Shown: piece after piece, positions 21,884 through 33,800 of the stretch | Layout of the letters: each line of letters starts with the position of its first letter | How positions within the stretch are numbered: position 1 is the stretch's first letter | Assembly (NCBI GenBank): GCA_951804985.1 | Contig: OX638130.1 | Location: forward strand, 99,445,700-99,509,699 | Direction of reading: 5' to 3' | Source: Dryomyza anilis | Taxonomy: Eukaryota; Arthropoda; Insecta; Diptera; Dryomyzidae | Length of the DNA: 64,000 bases | The notes under the pieces: model-generated | Seen by the model: only the letters and a program-made list of their open reading frames with translations | Told to the model about the DNA's origin: nothing | The model's database searches: none | Translations under genes and position numbers: made by a program

Positions 21884-24562
21884 CGAAAGAAATAGGAACA
21901 CGAAAATCATCGCAACTACATTTTTCTTCAAATTGATGTATTTTAAATAGAGCATTACTAATATTATTATCATTCCATTTTAGGCATAATTTATGAAAAA
22001 AAAAATCAATAAAATGTTTAATTACTCGATTTCTAGGTGTTTTTTTTCGCTTCCTGTGAAGTTTTCTTTATGTTGGTTTTCTTCAAATATTTTAAATGGT
22101 CTAAGTGAATTGACATTAAAAATTTTTGAGTTTGATCTTTTAATTATTTGCTTGACATACCTTTTTATTCATTGACATTTTAATTTTTCTCCCTTCTTTC
22201 AGCAATTCTATTAGTATTTTACATATTAAAAAAAATATATTATTTTAAGTTATATTTGTTCTGAATGAAGTGGAGTGTGGCAACCATGGCGAGATATATT
22301 TGCTCTTCTCAGTGAGAGAGAAAAAGCTTTGTGTGTGCTGGCGAGTATTGAACAGGGACGGTTTGTTGCCATTGAGGGCCGATAAATATATAAATCTGTA
22401 TAAATCTAATTTTCTTTAAATTTATAGAAATAAATTAAAATTAAATTAAAGTCAGATGCACTTAATTATGTATTTATTAGATTTGAACCATTCAATATAT
22501 AAAATCTAACATAAACAAAACAAAACTGACTCTAAAATGAGTTTTATAAATATTTTGCTCTTACGAAAATAATATAATTAGTAGTAATGTTTTTTTTTTT
22601 TTTTTTTACTTTATTATAAAAAGTGTTAAACTATAACGTAGAATCTTAAAAATGTTGTATTCAAATAAATTTTCAATTTCATTCCAAAATTTATAAAAAA
22701 AAGGTATTTATATCGATTTATATGCAAAATTCAGATGTCTGCGTAGATCATTTGTAGGTTCTGCGCTTTGTAAATTGCGTAATTGTGGCCATTTAGGTGC
22801 CAAATTGTTGAAATTAAATTTAAATGTTACGCAAATAAACGCAAAATAGATAGACGGACAGACAGACATAGAAAACATTTGACAAAATTGTTGGCAACTC
22901 GACGAAAGTGTCGCACGTCAACTCGTGCTGGGGCTGATGCTAGGGCTACTCTTCTATCTATTAATTTCTACTTTTTGTAGTTGATTTCATGCAATTAATT
23001 GATACTATTTATTGTATTTTGCTCATTTTTTTTAGGTACAACTTATATTTCAGCTATTTAGAGATTTGGCAAATATTTGTGTTTTTATTCAAAACAATGT
23101 TTGTTTTAATGCCAACATCAAATTGAGTTTAAACGCGTGATTTTGCATTAATTTAAAAACTTTTGATAAAAAGTCTGTATTTATAAAATTTTAAATAATA
23201 AATAAATCTTCTGGTTAATATAGGTTTGTATGTGATAAAACAACGCATGATTTTGCATTGATTTTAAGTATTTTAATATTATTATTATTTAATTTTAAAT
23301 AATAAATTAATTTTCCGGATAATATAGGCCTGTATGTGGCATAAAGATGCGCAGCTGCTTTACTTACTATATTGGCATGGAAAAATATTTTGGCAAAATG
23401 CCCAGTAATTATAAAAACAACAAGATGTGATTCTATTTTTTTTTTTTTGCATCAACATTTTCTTATTTATACAACTTATTTCCTCAGTTCCATGACTCGG
23501 TTAATATTTGTTTTTTTTTTGTTCATTTTTTTTTATTATATTTTCCATTTTTCTTTATGTTTTGTTTTTTTCAAAGTGGACACAATGTGCAAAATATATA
23601 AACAAAGCATTCGGAAAATGGAAATATCTATAAAATGCGATGAAAAATTATAATATTTTGCGACTTACTTTTGCCACTTACATTTAGAAAAAAAAAAACA
23701 CATTATTGCGGGGTGAGGCGTTGCAAAATGCAAACGAGGCATTGGCCTTAAAATCAATCGCATCACAGTGACTAACAAAATATGTCACAAAACTGGGAAA
23801 TACTAAATCATCTGTCATCTCTGCCATGGAAACCGGAAATTTGACAAACATTGTATACACAATTTATGAGTTTTTAATAATTATATTTTATTTTTCCAAT
23901 TTTCATTTCTTTTTCTATAATAAAAACATCAAGTGATTATAATTTAAAATGTATTGGCTTAAAATTAATTTAAATACTAAATATGAATTAAAGTACTATA
24001 GTTTTATTTAAGTACCAAATACTGTATTAAAATATTACAACTTTCAATAATTAAACTTTGTTGTGGTCTTTCGTAAAATCAATGGAATGTTGTGTGGCTC
24101 TATTTAATATTTCTACTTTTGAAATACATAACACGAACTAATAGTTTTTTAATCTAAATACTAATTATAATAATAAATACTTTAATATATTTGCAGTTTA
24201 ATTTAATATAAATAATGAGTACTTTCAGTAATAATTGAGATTTTTGGTTTAAAGGCGCTTAAAACTTATATTTTTGCTGTTCATCAAATGTTTTCGGTAT
24301 TTTTTTTTTTGCATTCGTTCATTAGTAAAATTAACTTAGTTGTTTTAAAATTTGAGTTTTTGAAATTTTCATTTTTTTTTCTATAATTTGTGTACTTTTC
24401 ATAGTGAAACTCTTTATGCCCTTTTTAAAGTGAACTTTTCAGTTTTAATAACATGCAACTATTTATATTATTTAATTGTTTTGTGTGTGTGTTTTGGTTT
24501 TCTTTTAATACTTTGTTGTAACTACTAAAAAATTCCACATTTTTGTAACATCAGCCTTGGAT

Positions 24563-24568
24563 TTTATT
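24563..24568 (-). terminator. Candidate Pdzd8 polyadenylation signal
   Basis: AATAAA on the minus strand, about 50 bases after the Pdzd8 stop codon. It is a plausible first poly(A) signal, but such hexamers are frequent in DNA this AT-rich. Confidence 0.3.
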
Positions 24569-24618
24569 TTGAAAATCAATAGAATATTTGTGTTTTTCTC
24601 AATTAATTTCGCTGTTGT

Positions 24619-24825
24619 TTACTGAAATGCCACGCCTTGTGCGTGTTGCAGCCCTGTGCAAAGATAAAGCATGACAACACTTAATGCCTGCACTCGTTCC
24701 TCCGAACGTCCAATAATAAATTCTCGATTAGTTTGTGGTGCAGTGTCTGGTGAACCATTTTTGCCGGATAACAAATTGGAATGCATTGCGGTTTCACTGT
24801 CCAGTGCCAGGCGTAGTTTGCTTAA
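24619..24825 (-). CDS. Pdzd8: Pdzd8 last exon
   Basis: Acceptor AG at 24826-24827. The exon encodes 68 residues starting LSKLRLALDSETAMHS and continuing GRSEERVQALSVVML, then TAA at 24619-24621. It starts in phase 0 and joins KVNQL from the exon ending at 31569. Predicted helical, matching the C-terminal coiled/helical end of PDZD8 (compare the human segment around SGERLQALTLLM). Confidence 0.85.
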   Translation of the reverse strand, partial: LSKLRLALDSETAMHSNLLSGKNGSPDTAPQTNREFIIGRSEERVQALSVVMLYLCTGLQHAQGVAFQ

Positions 24826-27800
24826 CTGTTAATGAAAAATAAAATTTTGAATATTGTCGTAAATTTATTGATTTTTTTTTTCAATCTTAATATACATTTT
24901 TTGTTGCATTTCCTGAAATATTAGTTTTGATATTCTAAAATAGGAGTTTGATCTGATTATAGTATTACACTTTTATTACACTTTCTTTAATCTAAATTAA
25001 CAACTATTTCAAAAAGTTTTTACACTCTTTAAATTTTGAATATGTCTCGAACATATTCAGAATATATGCCTTTAAATTACAAAACACACAACCCCACTTT
25101 TAATTTTGTAATATTATCAAAATGTCCCGATTTCAAACCACGCGCCTGTCAATTTAATAATATAATTGTATTTTTCTATTCGACAGTACCTCTTGGCGGT
25201 CGGTTTCGACATTAATCTGGATGGACTACCATTTGAATCTACATACTTAAATTAATAATTCTATATTTATCACAAATATTTAAAATGTAAAACGAACTCA
25301 TTGGTAATTGCTTATTTGTCTGTAAAAATAAAAGACATTCGACGACCCAATTTATCAGTCATATTTTCAAATTAAACATAGTATATAGTCAACATATCAC
25401 AAATTTTAACTAACTACTCAGTCTGCCATTTCTCGGAGACCTTCGATGCCTCGAAGCTTTATCGAATATCTTCGATAAAAAAGTTCGATCTCGTTGCATT
25501 CTCGATTCTAATTTTTAAAAATTTTCGTACATTCAAATTCTTTGACAAGATACGATATTTAAAGATTTATCAAATCGATATCGCAATATTTTTCGCAGCA
25601 ATCTCGAACTTTGATCATTTTTTTCTTCGATATCGTTCCGATTTCGAAAAATGTCTCGTATAGAGAAAACTCCGACAAAATGTTTCGATATCTACCTACC
25701 ATCTAGGTCCAATTTAACGCTCGATATCGTTACGAGAACGTCTCCGATGTCGTGTGATTTCTCCATCTACTCGCATTGATCTCGTAACGATATCGATACG
25801 AATGGCATACTGGGTAATAATTACCTATCTGTATAAAGACATTCAGAGTTATTGATTACACTACAAAACAGCCATTCTCCGCAGCATTCACGACTATTTT
25901 TATTTATGTAAAATGACTCCCTGATTCCGAAGACATGGTTTAAAAATGTTTTTATACCCTACACCTATGAGGTACAGGGTATTTTAACTTTGTGCATATA
26001 TTGTAACGCCCCTTAGGAGGCGTGTCCGGTATGGAAAAGTATATATATTCTTTATCAGCATCACTACCCGAGTCCGTTTAGCCATGTCCGTCTGTCTGTC
26101 TGTCCGTCTTGCTGTCTTGCTGTCCGAATACAGAATAACTTGAGAAATACTGAATGCGATGAAATTTCGTCTCAATATATTTTAGCCAAAAGTAGGAACT
26201 GAGTTTGAAAATGAGCCAAATCGGTCAACGGACACGCCCACCTCCCATACAAGTCACTTTTATATAACTCTTTCGGAACTAATAATTCGAAAAGTATTCA
26301 AGGTATAGTTATAAAATTAAAAACGTATTGTTAGAATTCACTTAAAAATATGTGGTCCAAAAATGGGCGTGATCCGCCCACTTTTTTTTTCATTATTTCC
26401 CGGGTTTTCATAGTGGAAATTTGATCCGTAAATTATTAAAATCAAATCTATGAAATATTAGCCTTTCAACATTTTAAATATAGGCGTGGTCCGCCCAATT
26501 ACATTTTTCAATTTTTTTTTTTAATTGTTTATACTTTTATATAAATTTTTGAATTTATGGGAATATAAGACGTAAATTTCTGATATATGAATAATATCCT
26601 GAGGGTAAGGTATGCAATTAAATATCCCACATTAATATCCCCACCAAAGGTGTAGGGTATTCCATAGTCGGGCCCGACCGACTATAAAAATCCGCCCCAT
26701 GTGACCGAAATTACCCATTTGACCTAACTTTCCCTAATCGTTTTGAATGGGTTTAACAAATGTAAAAGTCTACACTCTTTCGAAGAAATTGAGTTATCAA
26801 TTATAAAAATCTATGGTTAACATTTGTGGATAAAATAAATTATTTGGAAGTATTATAGGCATACGCGCCATTTTTTTGAACACGTATTGATAGATGATTA
26901 TTTATAACTAATTTTAAATTTCATAACTTTATCTTGCATACTTTACGAGATATGAGATCCTAAAAAGCAAACCCATATCTTCTATGGGATGTATTTGAGA
27001 ACGTTGACTAATTTGACTCATTTTCGAACTTCAAATTACTTTTCTACTAAAATATATGTAAATTAAATTTCATCGCATTTGGAATACTGTTTATGCTGTT
27101 ATCCTCTATAGGCGGACAAACAGTCGGCTATCGACTCGAAAAGTGATGCTGAACAAGAAAATATATACTTTTCATACCGGTCATGCCTTCTAAGATGCGC
27201 TAAAATATCCTCATATACATAGATAACCTGTAACTCATGAGTGTAGGTTATAAAAACACAAAATGTGTAGCTTTAAAGTTACCTCTAACAGCAGTGTTGC
27301 AAACGAGTAATTTCTAGTTGCAAAGCGGTGGCTAAGAACATGTATGGAACATACTTAATAATATGTCACAATGCTGTGATATATAAGTCATATATTCCGA
27401 TAATGGAACATATACGATAATGGGCGGAGCTAACTTTGTTGTTATGACGTGGCAAAATAGTGGCAAATTAAAAAATGTATTATGGTCCATATATGTTGCA
27501 TGTATATCATAAAGAACCTAATAGGAACATGTTTATTAATAATATAGCTAATTAACTTTATAGTGGTATTATATTATACACATAATTTATTATATCCACT
27601 ACATATGTCCATGGAACGTTGGGTTGTAAAAAAGAACTGTCGGAATAGAAAAAAAATAAATTTTTAAAAAATCACTATTTAAAAATAAAATTACAAAATG
27701 CATTTTTTTAGGTGCACGTTTAAATTAGAGAGGGTAGAATATAAGCTTTAAACCGAATACTTGAACCGTTTGTTAAATTAGAGTTGTACATTGCCGAAAA

Positions 27801-30800
27801 ATCTGTTCGTAAAGACTTATATTATTATGCCTTAGCATATTTTTGACTTTATGTGCAGTTTTATTACATGACAAACATTTACGCACGCTTATGGTACTGC
27901 GTAGGATCTTTATTATTTTTATTTTTAATCCACACAAGTTACACATTTAAAATTACAATTCAAGTTCCACATAGGTGAACCGACACATTAATGGATCGAA
28001 ATTTGTGGCAACTAAGTTTCGCCCGGGGCTTTTTGACTAGCAATTGGGTGGCATATATGTATATATCGCATGATTTGGAACAAACACTTTAATTCCAATT
28101 GTGTGGCTACCTCTTAAGTTGTCACAAAGTGGTTACTTGGGGCTTTATATGAATTTTTCTGACTTCAAAATGTATCCACAGATTTATCTATAAAAAGGTG
28201 CAGGCTAATTTTGGAATATCGCAGATTGTGAATTATATCGCTTTTTAGATTTTTCCCAATTTTTTTAAATGCATCTTTTTTTGTTTTTTCGAGTTCTTCT
28301 ACAGAATTCTCTTAATCCAGTGAACCAATTTGAAAATGTTGCGAGAAATGTTTATTGGATTGGTTATTTAAAACGCAAAATATTTGCAAATATATGTGAC
28401 CACTTTTTTGAAAGCTCAGTATAAAAATTATTGGCCGATATCTCGTAAACCTCACAATAGAAATTTTTATACCCTACACTAAAAGTGAAAGGGTATATTC
28501 AATTTGGTACGCCGTTTGTAACATCCGCCGCTTGAAAAGTATATATATTCTTGATCAGCATGACCTCCTGAGTCGATTTAGCGATGTCCGTCTGCCTGTT
28601 GAAATCCCTACTACTTAAACAATTGAAGAGTTAGATAAATGAAACTCATAATTTAAATTACTTATATACCTACGCAGTATGTGCGAAAAAATTAGGTTAT
28701 CGGTCCATTGTGACCTGTGAGCTGACCATTTATATTCAAATAACTCATATAAAATTTACATCTACAGTTCAGTTTTACTGTATACGTGCTTAGGTAAACT
28801 TTTTTTGTGAAATATATATTGAAGTCATGCTCAAATACATGGAAATAGTGTTTTCGCGCGAAACGACTTGTGGTTCCAAAAAAAAATCGAAATTCGGTAC
28901 ACCTATCCATTTGTAAATATGGGTATCAAATGAATGGAAATTCTTCAGCGATTTGAAAGCGATTAAAAGTTTGTATATACCACTTTGAATGGTAATCACA
29001 CATATGTGTAGGGTATTTATAGTCGGCTTAGACCGACTATAATTTTGATAATCCTAAGTATCATATTAACACCAAATTTAAAATTTCCCATGTGATCTAA
29101 CCTTCCCAACTGGTTTTAATTAATTTATTCGAATTCTTCGGGTCATTGCCAATAATACAAAAATAGTCACATTAACTGCGCAAACTTTGTCTCTCATTTC
29201 GTTGTAGTGTTATTGATTAGAAATACAAATGAAGTTTAAACTTGCACTGCAAAATTGGGTCTAAGTCAACTTATCGATATACATTTTTATAATATATTCC
29301 TAACTATGCTTGGTTTTGAGAAGTACACTCTATCAATACGGATTATTTTCAAAGAATTTCATATTTGAGAAATATTTTTTGACACAATAGGCCTAATTTT
29401 AATAAGTCAGTTTTAGAAACATCGTTTTCCTAATTTCCAAAGTATTCTGCTAAGGACAGCGTCGAATAAAATTGTCCGCTACAAAAATGAAAAAATCTAG
29501 AAATCTAGTAATCGAATTTTTATAGAATAAAATATTTTATTTTGCAAATTATTTTTAGATTTAAAAAAAAATATATAAAAAACCAGAAATTAATATTTTT
29601 TAATAAAAAGTTTTAATTTTTCCGGAACCCCTTCCATTAATGTTGTAATGGTAGTGTCCGACACCCTCACATCTGCTGAAGACCACTTTCTTTTAAAGTC
29701 TTGAAGGTCTTTGGCCACTTTTTTTGTTGTCTTCATCTCCCTTTTTACTATAGCCCAGTATCTCTCAATCGGCCTGAGTTCTGGACAGTTTGGTGGATTG
29801 GCTTCACTAGGCACCAATATCACTGCATTTTGTTGGATCCACTCTTAGGCCGTTTTGCTGTAGTGACATGAAGCGAGGTCAGGCCAAAAAAATATGGACA
29901 CTTCATGTTGACGTAAAAACGGAAGCAATATCTTTTGCAAGCATTCCTTCACATATATTTCGCTATTAATTGTACCCGATGTCACGAATGAGCTGCTCCT
30001 TTTTCCACAACTGCAAATTGCCTGCCATACAAGGAATTTCTTTGGGAATTTTGTCATTTTTTTTGATTTGAATTTTTCAGCGACATTTCCTCGAGAATCG
30101 GCTGTATAAAATTCCTGCCCAGGTAGCTGAGAAAATTCCGCTAAAACATAAGTTTCGTCGTCCATTATGCAGCAATCGAATTTTTTTAAAAAATCTTGGT
30201 TCAGCTTTTTAGCTCTTTGTTTTGCGGTTTCATTCTTGACGGCATTTCTATCCGGAACATTTTGAACCTTGTACGTCTTCAGCCCAGCTTCTTTCTTAGT
30301 CCTGCGCACGAAAGATTCTGAGCAATCCGCCTTTCTCGCCAATTTCCCTCCGGATATGCTTGGATCTTTCTTTAAAATATTCACAACATTCTTCGACTTT
30401 TCACGATCATGTGGGCCTTTTTATACCAGAACCTTTCTTCCGACTCAATACTCAGGTCTTCCTTAAAGCGGTTGATAACGCGAGAAACGGTCTTAGGGTT
30501 AGCCCCTACCTCCTTGGCAATTTTTTTAAAAGGTTGTTTTTGAAAAATTTTAATTATATTTGCTCGCACTTCCACTTCGTTTGCCATTTTCGCGTTAAAT
30601 AAATTTTGTATTGACTATAACTGACACAAATTATGTTCTGCCATTTAATTCAGAGCTACTATGATCAATTTTTTTTAATTTGTATATTGCAATTGCACAT
30701 TATAGGAAGATATGTAACGGACAATTTTATTCGACGCAGTCCTTATATTATAATTCCAAAAACATATTTAGTTCATGTTCAGTTTCAGCAATATCCTATG

Positions 30801-33800
30801 ATTTAAATTATTTCGTATTTCCTATCCTTCTACATCCTACTATATTCAATTTCGAGGTATCCAAGTTTTGCAGAATATATATATTTTGATTTTTGGGAAA
30901 TCATAAGGAGTTCTTGATAACACAGTGCGACAAATGTTAAGTTTTTCTACCATCTTCCGATTCGATAACGATTTTAGGGTAATATTTATTGGATAGTTGA
31001 TCTTGAATCTGAAGTCAATATACAAAATATATTATTTTTAATCATTCTCTAAAATGTCTGAATCTGAGGGGATGTGGTTGTTTGAGGACACCATTTAATT
31101 TCTATGGGGAACAGTCCAAATTTTTTATAAGTTGAAATTTGAAAAAACGAAGGTCAAAAAGGCGATGGGACAATGGTTTCACAGTAAAAAATATGCGTCT
31201 CATTATGATAAACAACATTGCTGAAGACATTATATTTTTATATTTTGAAATCAAAATATATTTTGTACTGTCTTTAAAAAAATTAATTTTCCATATTTGA
31301 TTGCAAATTGTGAGTAACCCACTGACGATACAGCAAAATGGACTTCAGATTTGAGATCGGCATGGGGTTGCCGATTTCAAATCTGAAGTCCGATTTGCTT
31401 AATTAAAACCGTTATCAAATCGAAAAATAGCATATTTTGGTGAAACCTATTTAATTATACACTGTGTGAAAATCTATTTGAAAAATATGTAGGGGTATTT
31501 ATAATATTTGTGATAATTGAGATTTTTAGATCACATTATATAGTTCAAAACAAAGCCCCAAATCTCACCAATTGATTGACTTTCTCCACACGCATTTTGG
31601 CATCCACATCGCCATAAAGATTTCGTCCAGCGTTTTTAGCCAATGTCATGAGATCCTCACTCTTGCTGATACCTATAATAGGTTCTGTTATGCAGCTGAT
31701 TTGCTCGGCTGATAAAGCAGTTAACTCGGTGGATATTGCCTCCAGACGTTGAGTAACAACATCAAAAGGTCCAATTACAGAACCTACCAGAGATTGTTTA
31801 CTAGAAAAAAAGCAAATAATTGACAATAATTCATGATTTTGATAACATTGTTCAGATACCAACCGTGAGGGTGAATGTTGTGGACTTGGTGGCAAACTCT
31901 TAGCATTATTTGAACCACCAGCACCTGTTACACCAGCTGCTATTGTAGATACAATACCAGGTATGGCAAGATTATTGGCCGAATTGACACGTTTTATACC
32001 CTGCGCTAGGAGGCCTGTTAAGCTTGAGCGATGTACTTCTAATACAACTGTATTCTTGGGAGGTGTATCATCCTCCGTTGCTAAAGCCTCTTCCCCTTCG
32101 GAGGCATCACAATGTTGAGCAAACGATCCACCACTAGGAGAACTAACAACATCTTCAGCACCCTCACCACCGCCAACATCAGTCACTGTAAACTCTGGTG
32201 TTGTAGTTAGCACCTGTTGCTGCAATGCATTCGAACAATCAACGGGTCCACATACTGTCGAATTCTGACATTTGTTAACGCATTTCTTGTGACAACACAT
32301 GAGACAATCGCGACATTGTACGGCATCTTTTAGCCAAATCTTTTTACCACAAAAATCACATTGGGTGGCACGTTGAAAATGAGTTCGTATAAAGTTGTGC
32401 GCACGCGATTGGCTATTGTTGCTGCTGCTGTTCGGTGAAATATTAGCGGTGGATGCTGTCGTATCGGTGGATGTGGTGGATCTAATCGAGATGGTGTCTG
32501 CATTGAGGCCGCTGTCTTCTGTACGCTCTGAATTGGAGCTAATTCTGCAGAGGAGAAGGAATGAATTACTAAAATGAAAGAAACCCAAATCTTTCTCCAC
32601 GCACTTGATTCTTGACTTGGTGGTCGTTTGCCTCGACGGTGTTTCATTGGTTTGCATATTTGGATTACCGTCCCAGGTAAAGGCGAAGAGTACATCGCCA
32701 AAGCAAAGATTCGCATCGAAGCCGGACTGCATGCAGAGTGGATGGGATTTTCTGCCAGAGAAAATATGTTGTCAATATTTCAATTATATTATAGAATAGA
32801 TGCACTTACAAATCCTGTACTATCGGTGGATTCAGCTCATATGTCTTCAGACACTGTGTAATACTGGTCTCACTGCACTCGGCCAACAACGTAGTAATGG
32901 GTATATTTATGAAACCCAACAACATACTATCACCCGGACATTTTCCATAAACGCAGACATTAAGAAACTTGCAGCGCACATCCAATTTAAAATGTGACAA
33001 ATCCTCCATATGTATTAAGCTGCTGCGTGCACAATCCACGCTCGAATGCTGATAGTAGTGCTCGACATCATTTACACCCTCACCGGGCAAACGATAGGCT
33101 TGTTTGATTTTCTCCTCCAGTTTTGTAGGCTTTTCGAGTTTTTCCCATTTGTACTTCGAACGTGATTCTTCATTTGAATCACGCGTATGCGAATCACTGC
33201 TATCACGACTAATGGTTTTCTTGAGTGCCTTGGCGATAAGTTTAGTTTTTTTAGGTGTACTCGTTGGAGTATTACTGAGACTGGACTCGCTTGATGTGCA
33301 CTTTTCAGTTGAATTTTGTACCAGTAGCTGTTTTGTATCAACATCAAGCGGTTTCGCTGTTGTCGAAGAGGCTGGATAACCGGTGCGCAGATCACCTAGA
33401 TCCTCGTACAACTCAAGATCTTCAAGTATTGCATCATTGCGTATAATTCCTGGTACCATTCGTTCAATACGCAATGTGAGTCCTGTGTGTTGTAAAGTTT
33501 TAACTACTTTGGCCACCTGCTGTATAGTGCAGACACGTTTTCCCTCAATAGCCACCAATACGTCACCACATTTTAAATTGGACTTGCAGGCCGGTGTATT
33601 GGGCAGCACAGCCTCGATCTCAACATGCTCCGGCTGCTGTTTAAAGACAATGCCGATCTGTTGATTCTTCGCCTTATGTATCTGGACATCGAGTGCGACT
33701 ATAACATTCCGATCATCACGTTGGCGTGCCTCCACAAATGCAAATGAGGCCATAGTTAATGTGCAATAGACATTCGAAATATGTGTGGGACACATAAGGC

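Larger units (their letters stand above)
19261..24562. other. Intergenic region between LRRC20-like and Pdzd8
   Basis: Upstream of the distal LRRC20-like exon and downstream of Pdzd8. About 19261-19950 probably contains the 5' UTR and promoter of the long LRRC20-like isoform. No coding region was recognised in the rest. It holds the hairpin at 20145-20205, a MITE at 21665-21883, a small (GACA)n remnant near 22850, and a less AT-rich patch at about 23690-23850 of unknown nature. Confidence 0.5.
24826..31568 (-). other. Pdzd8 last intron (6.7 kb)
   Basis: It holds, in plus-strand order, a cluster of CGATA motifs (25440-25805), DINE-like copies (25950-26757, 27065-27258, 28465-29113), an inverted DD37E transposon (29453-30743) and a 23-bp-stem hairpin (31340-31391). 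The segment 27260-28460 has no recognised feature. Confidence 0.7.

Noticed and set aside
33072..33664. Open frames on both strands over the Pdzd8 large exon
   Set aside because: They are shadows of the real coding frame, which carries the SMP and PDZ domains.
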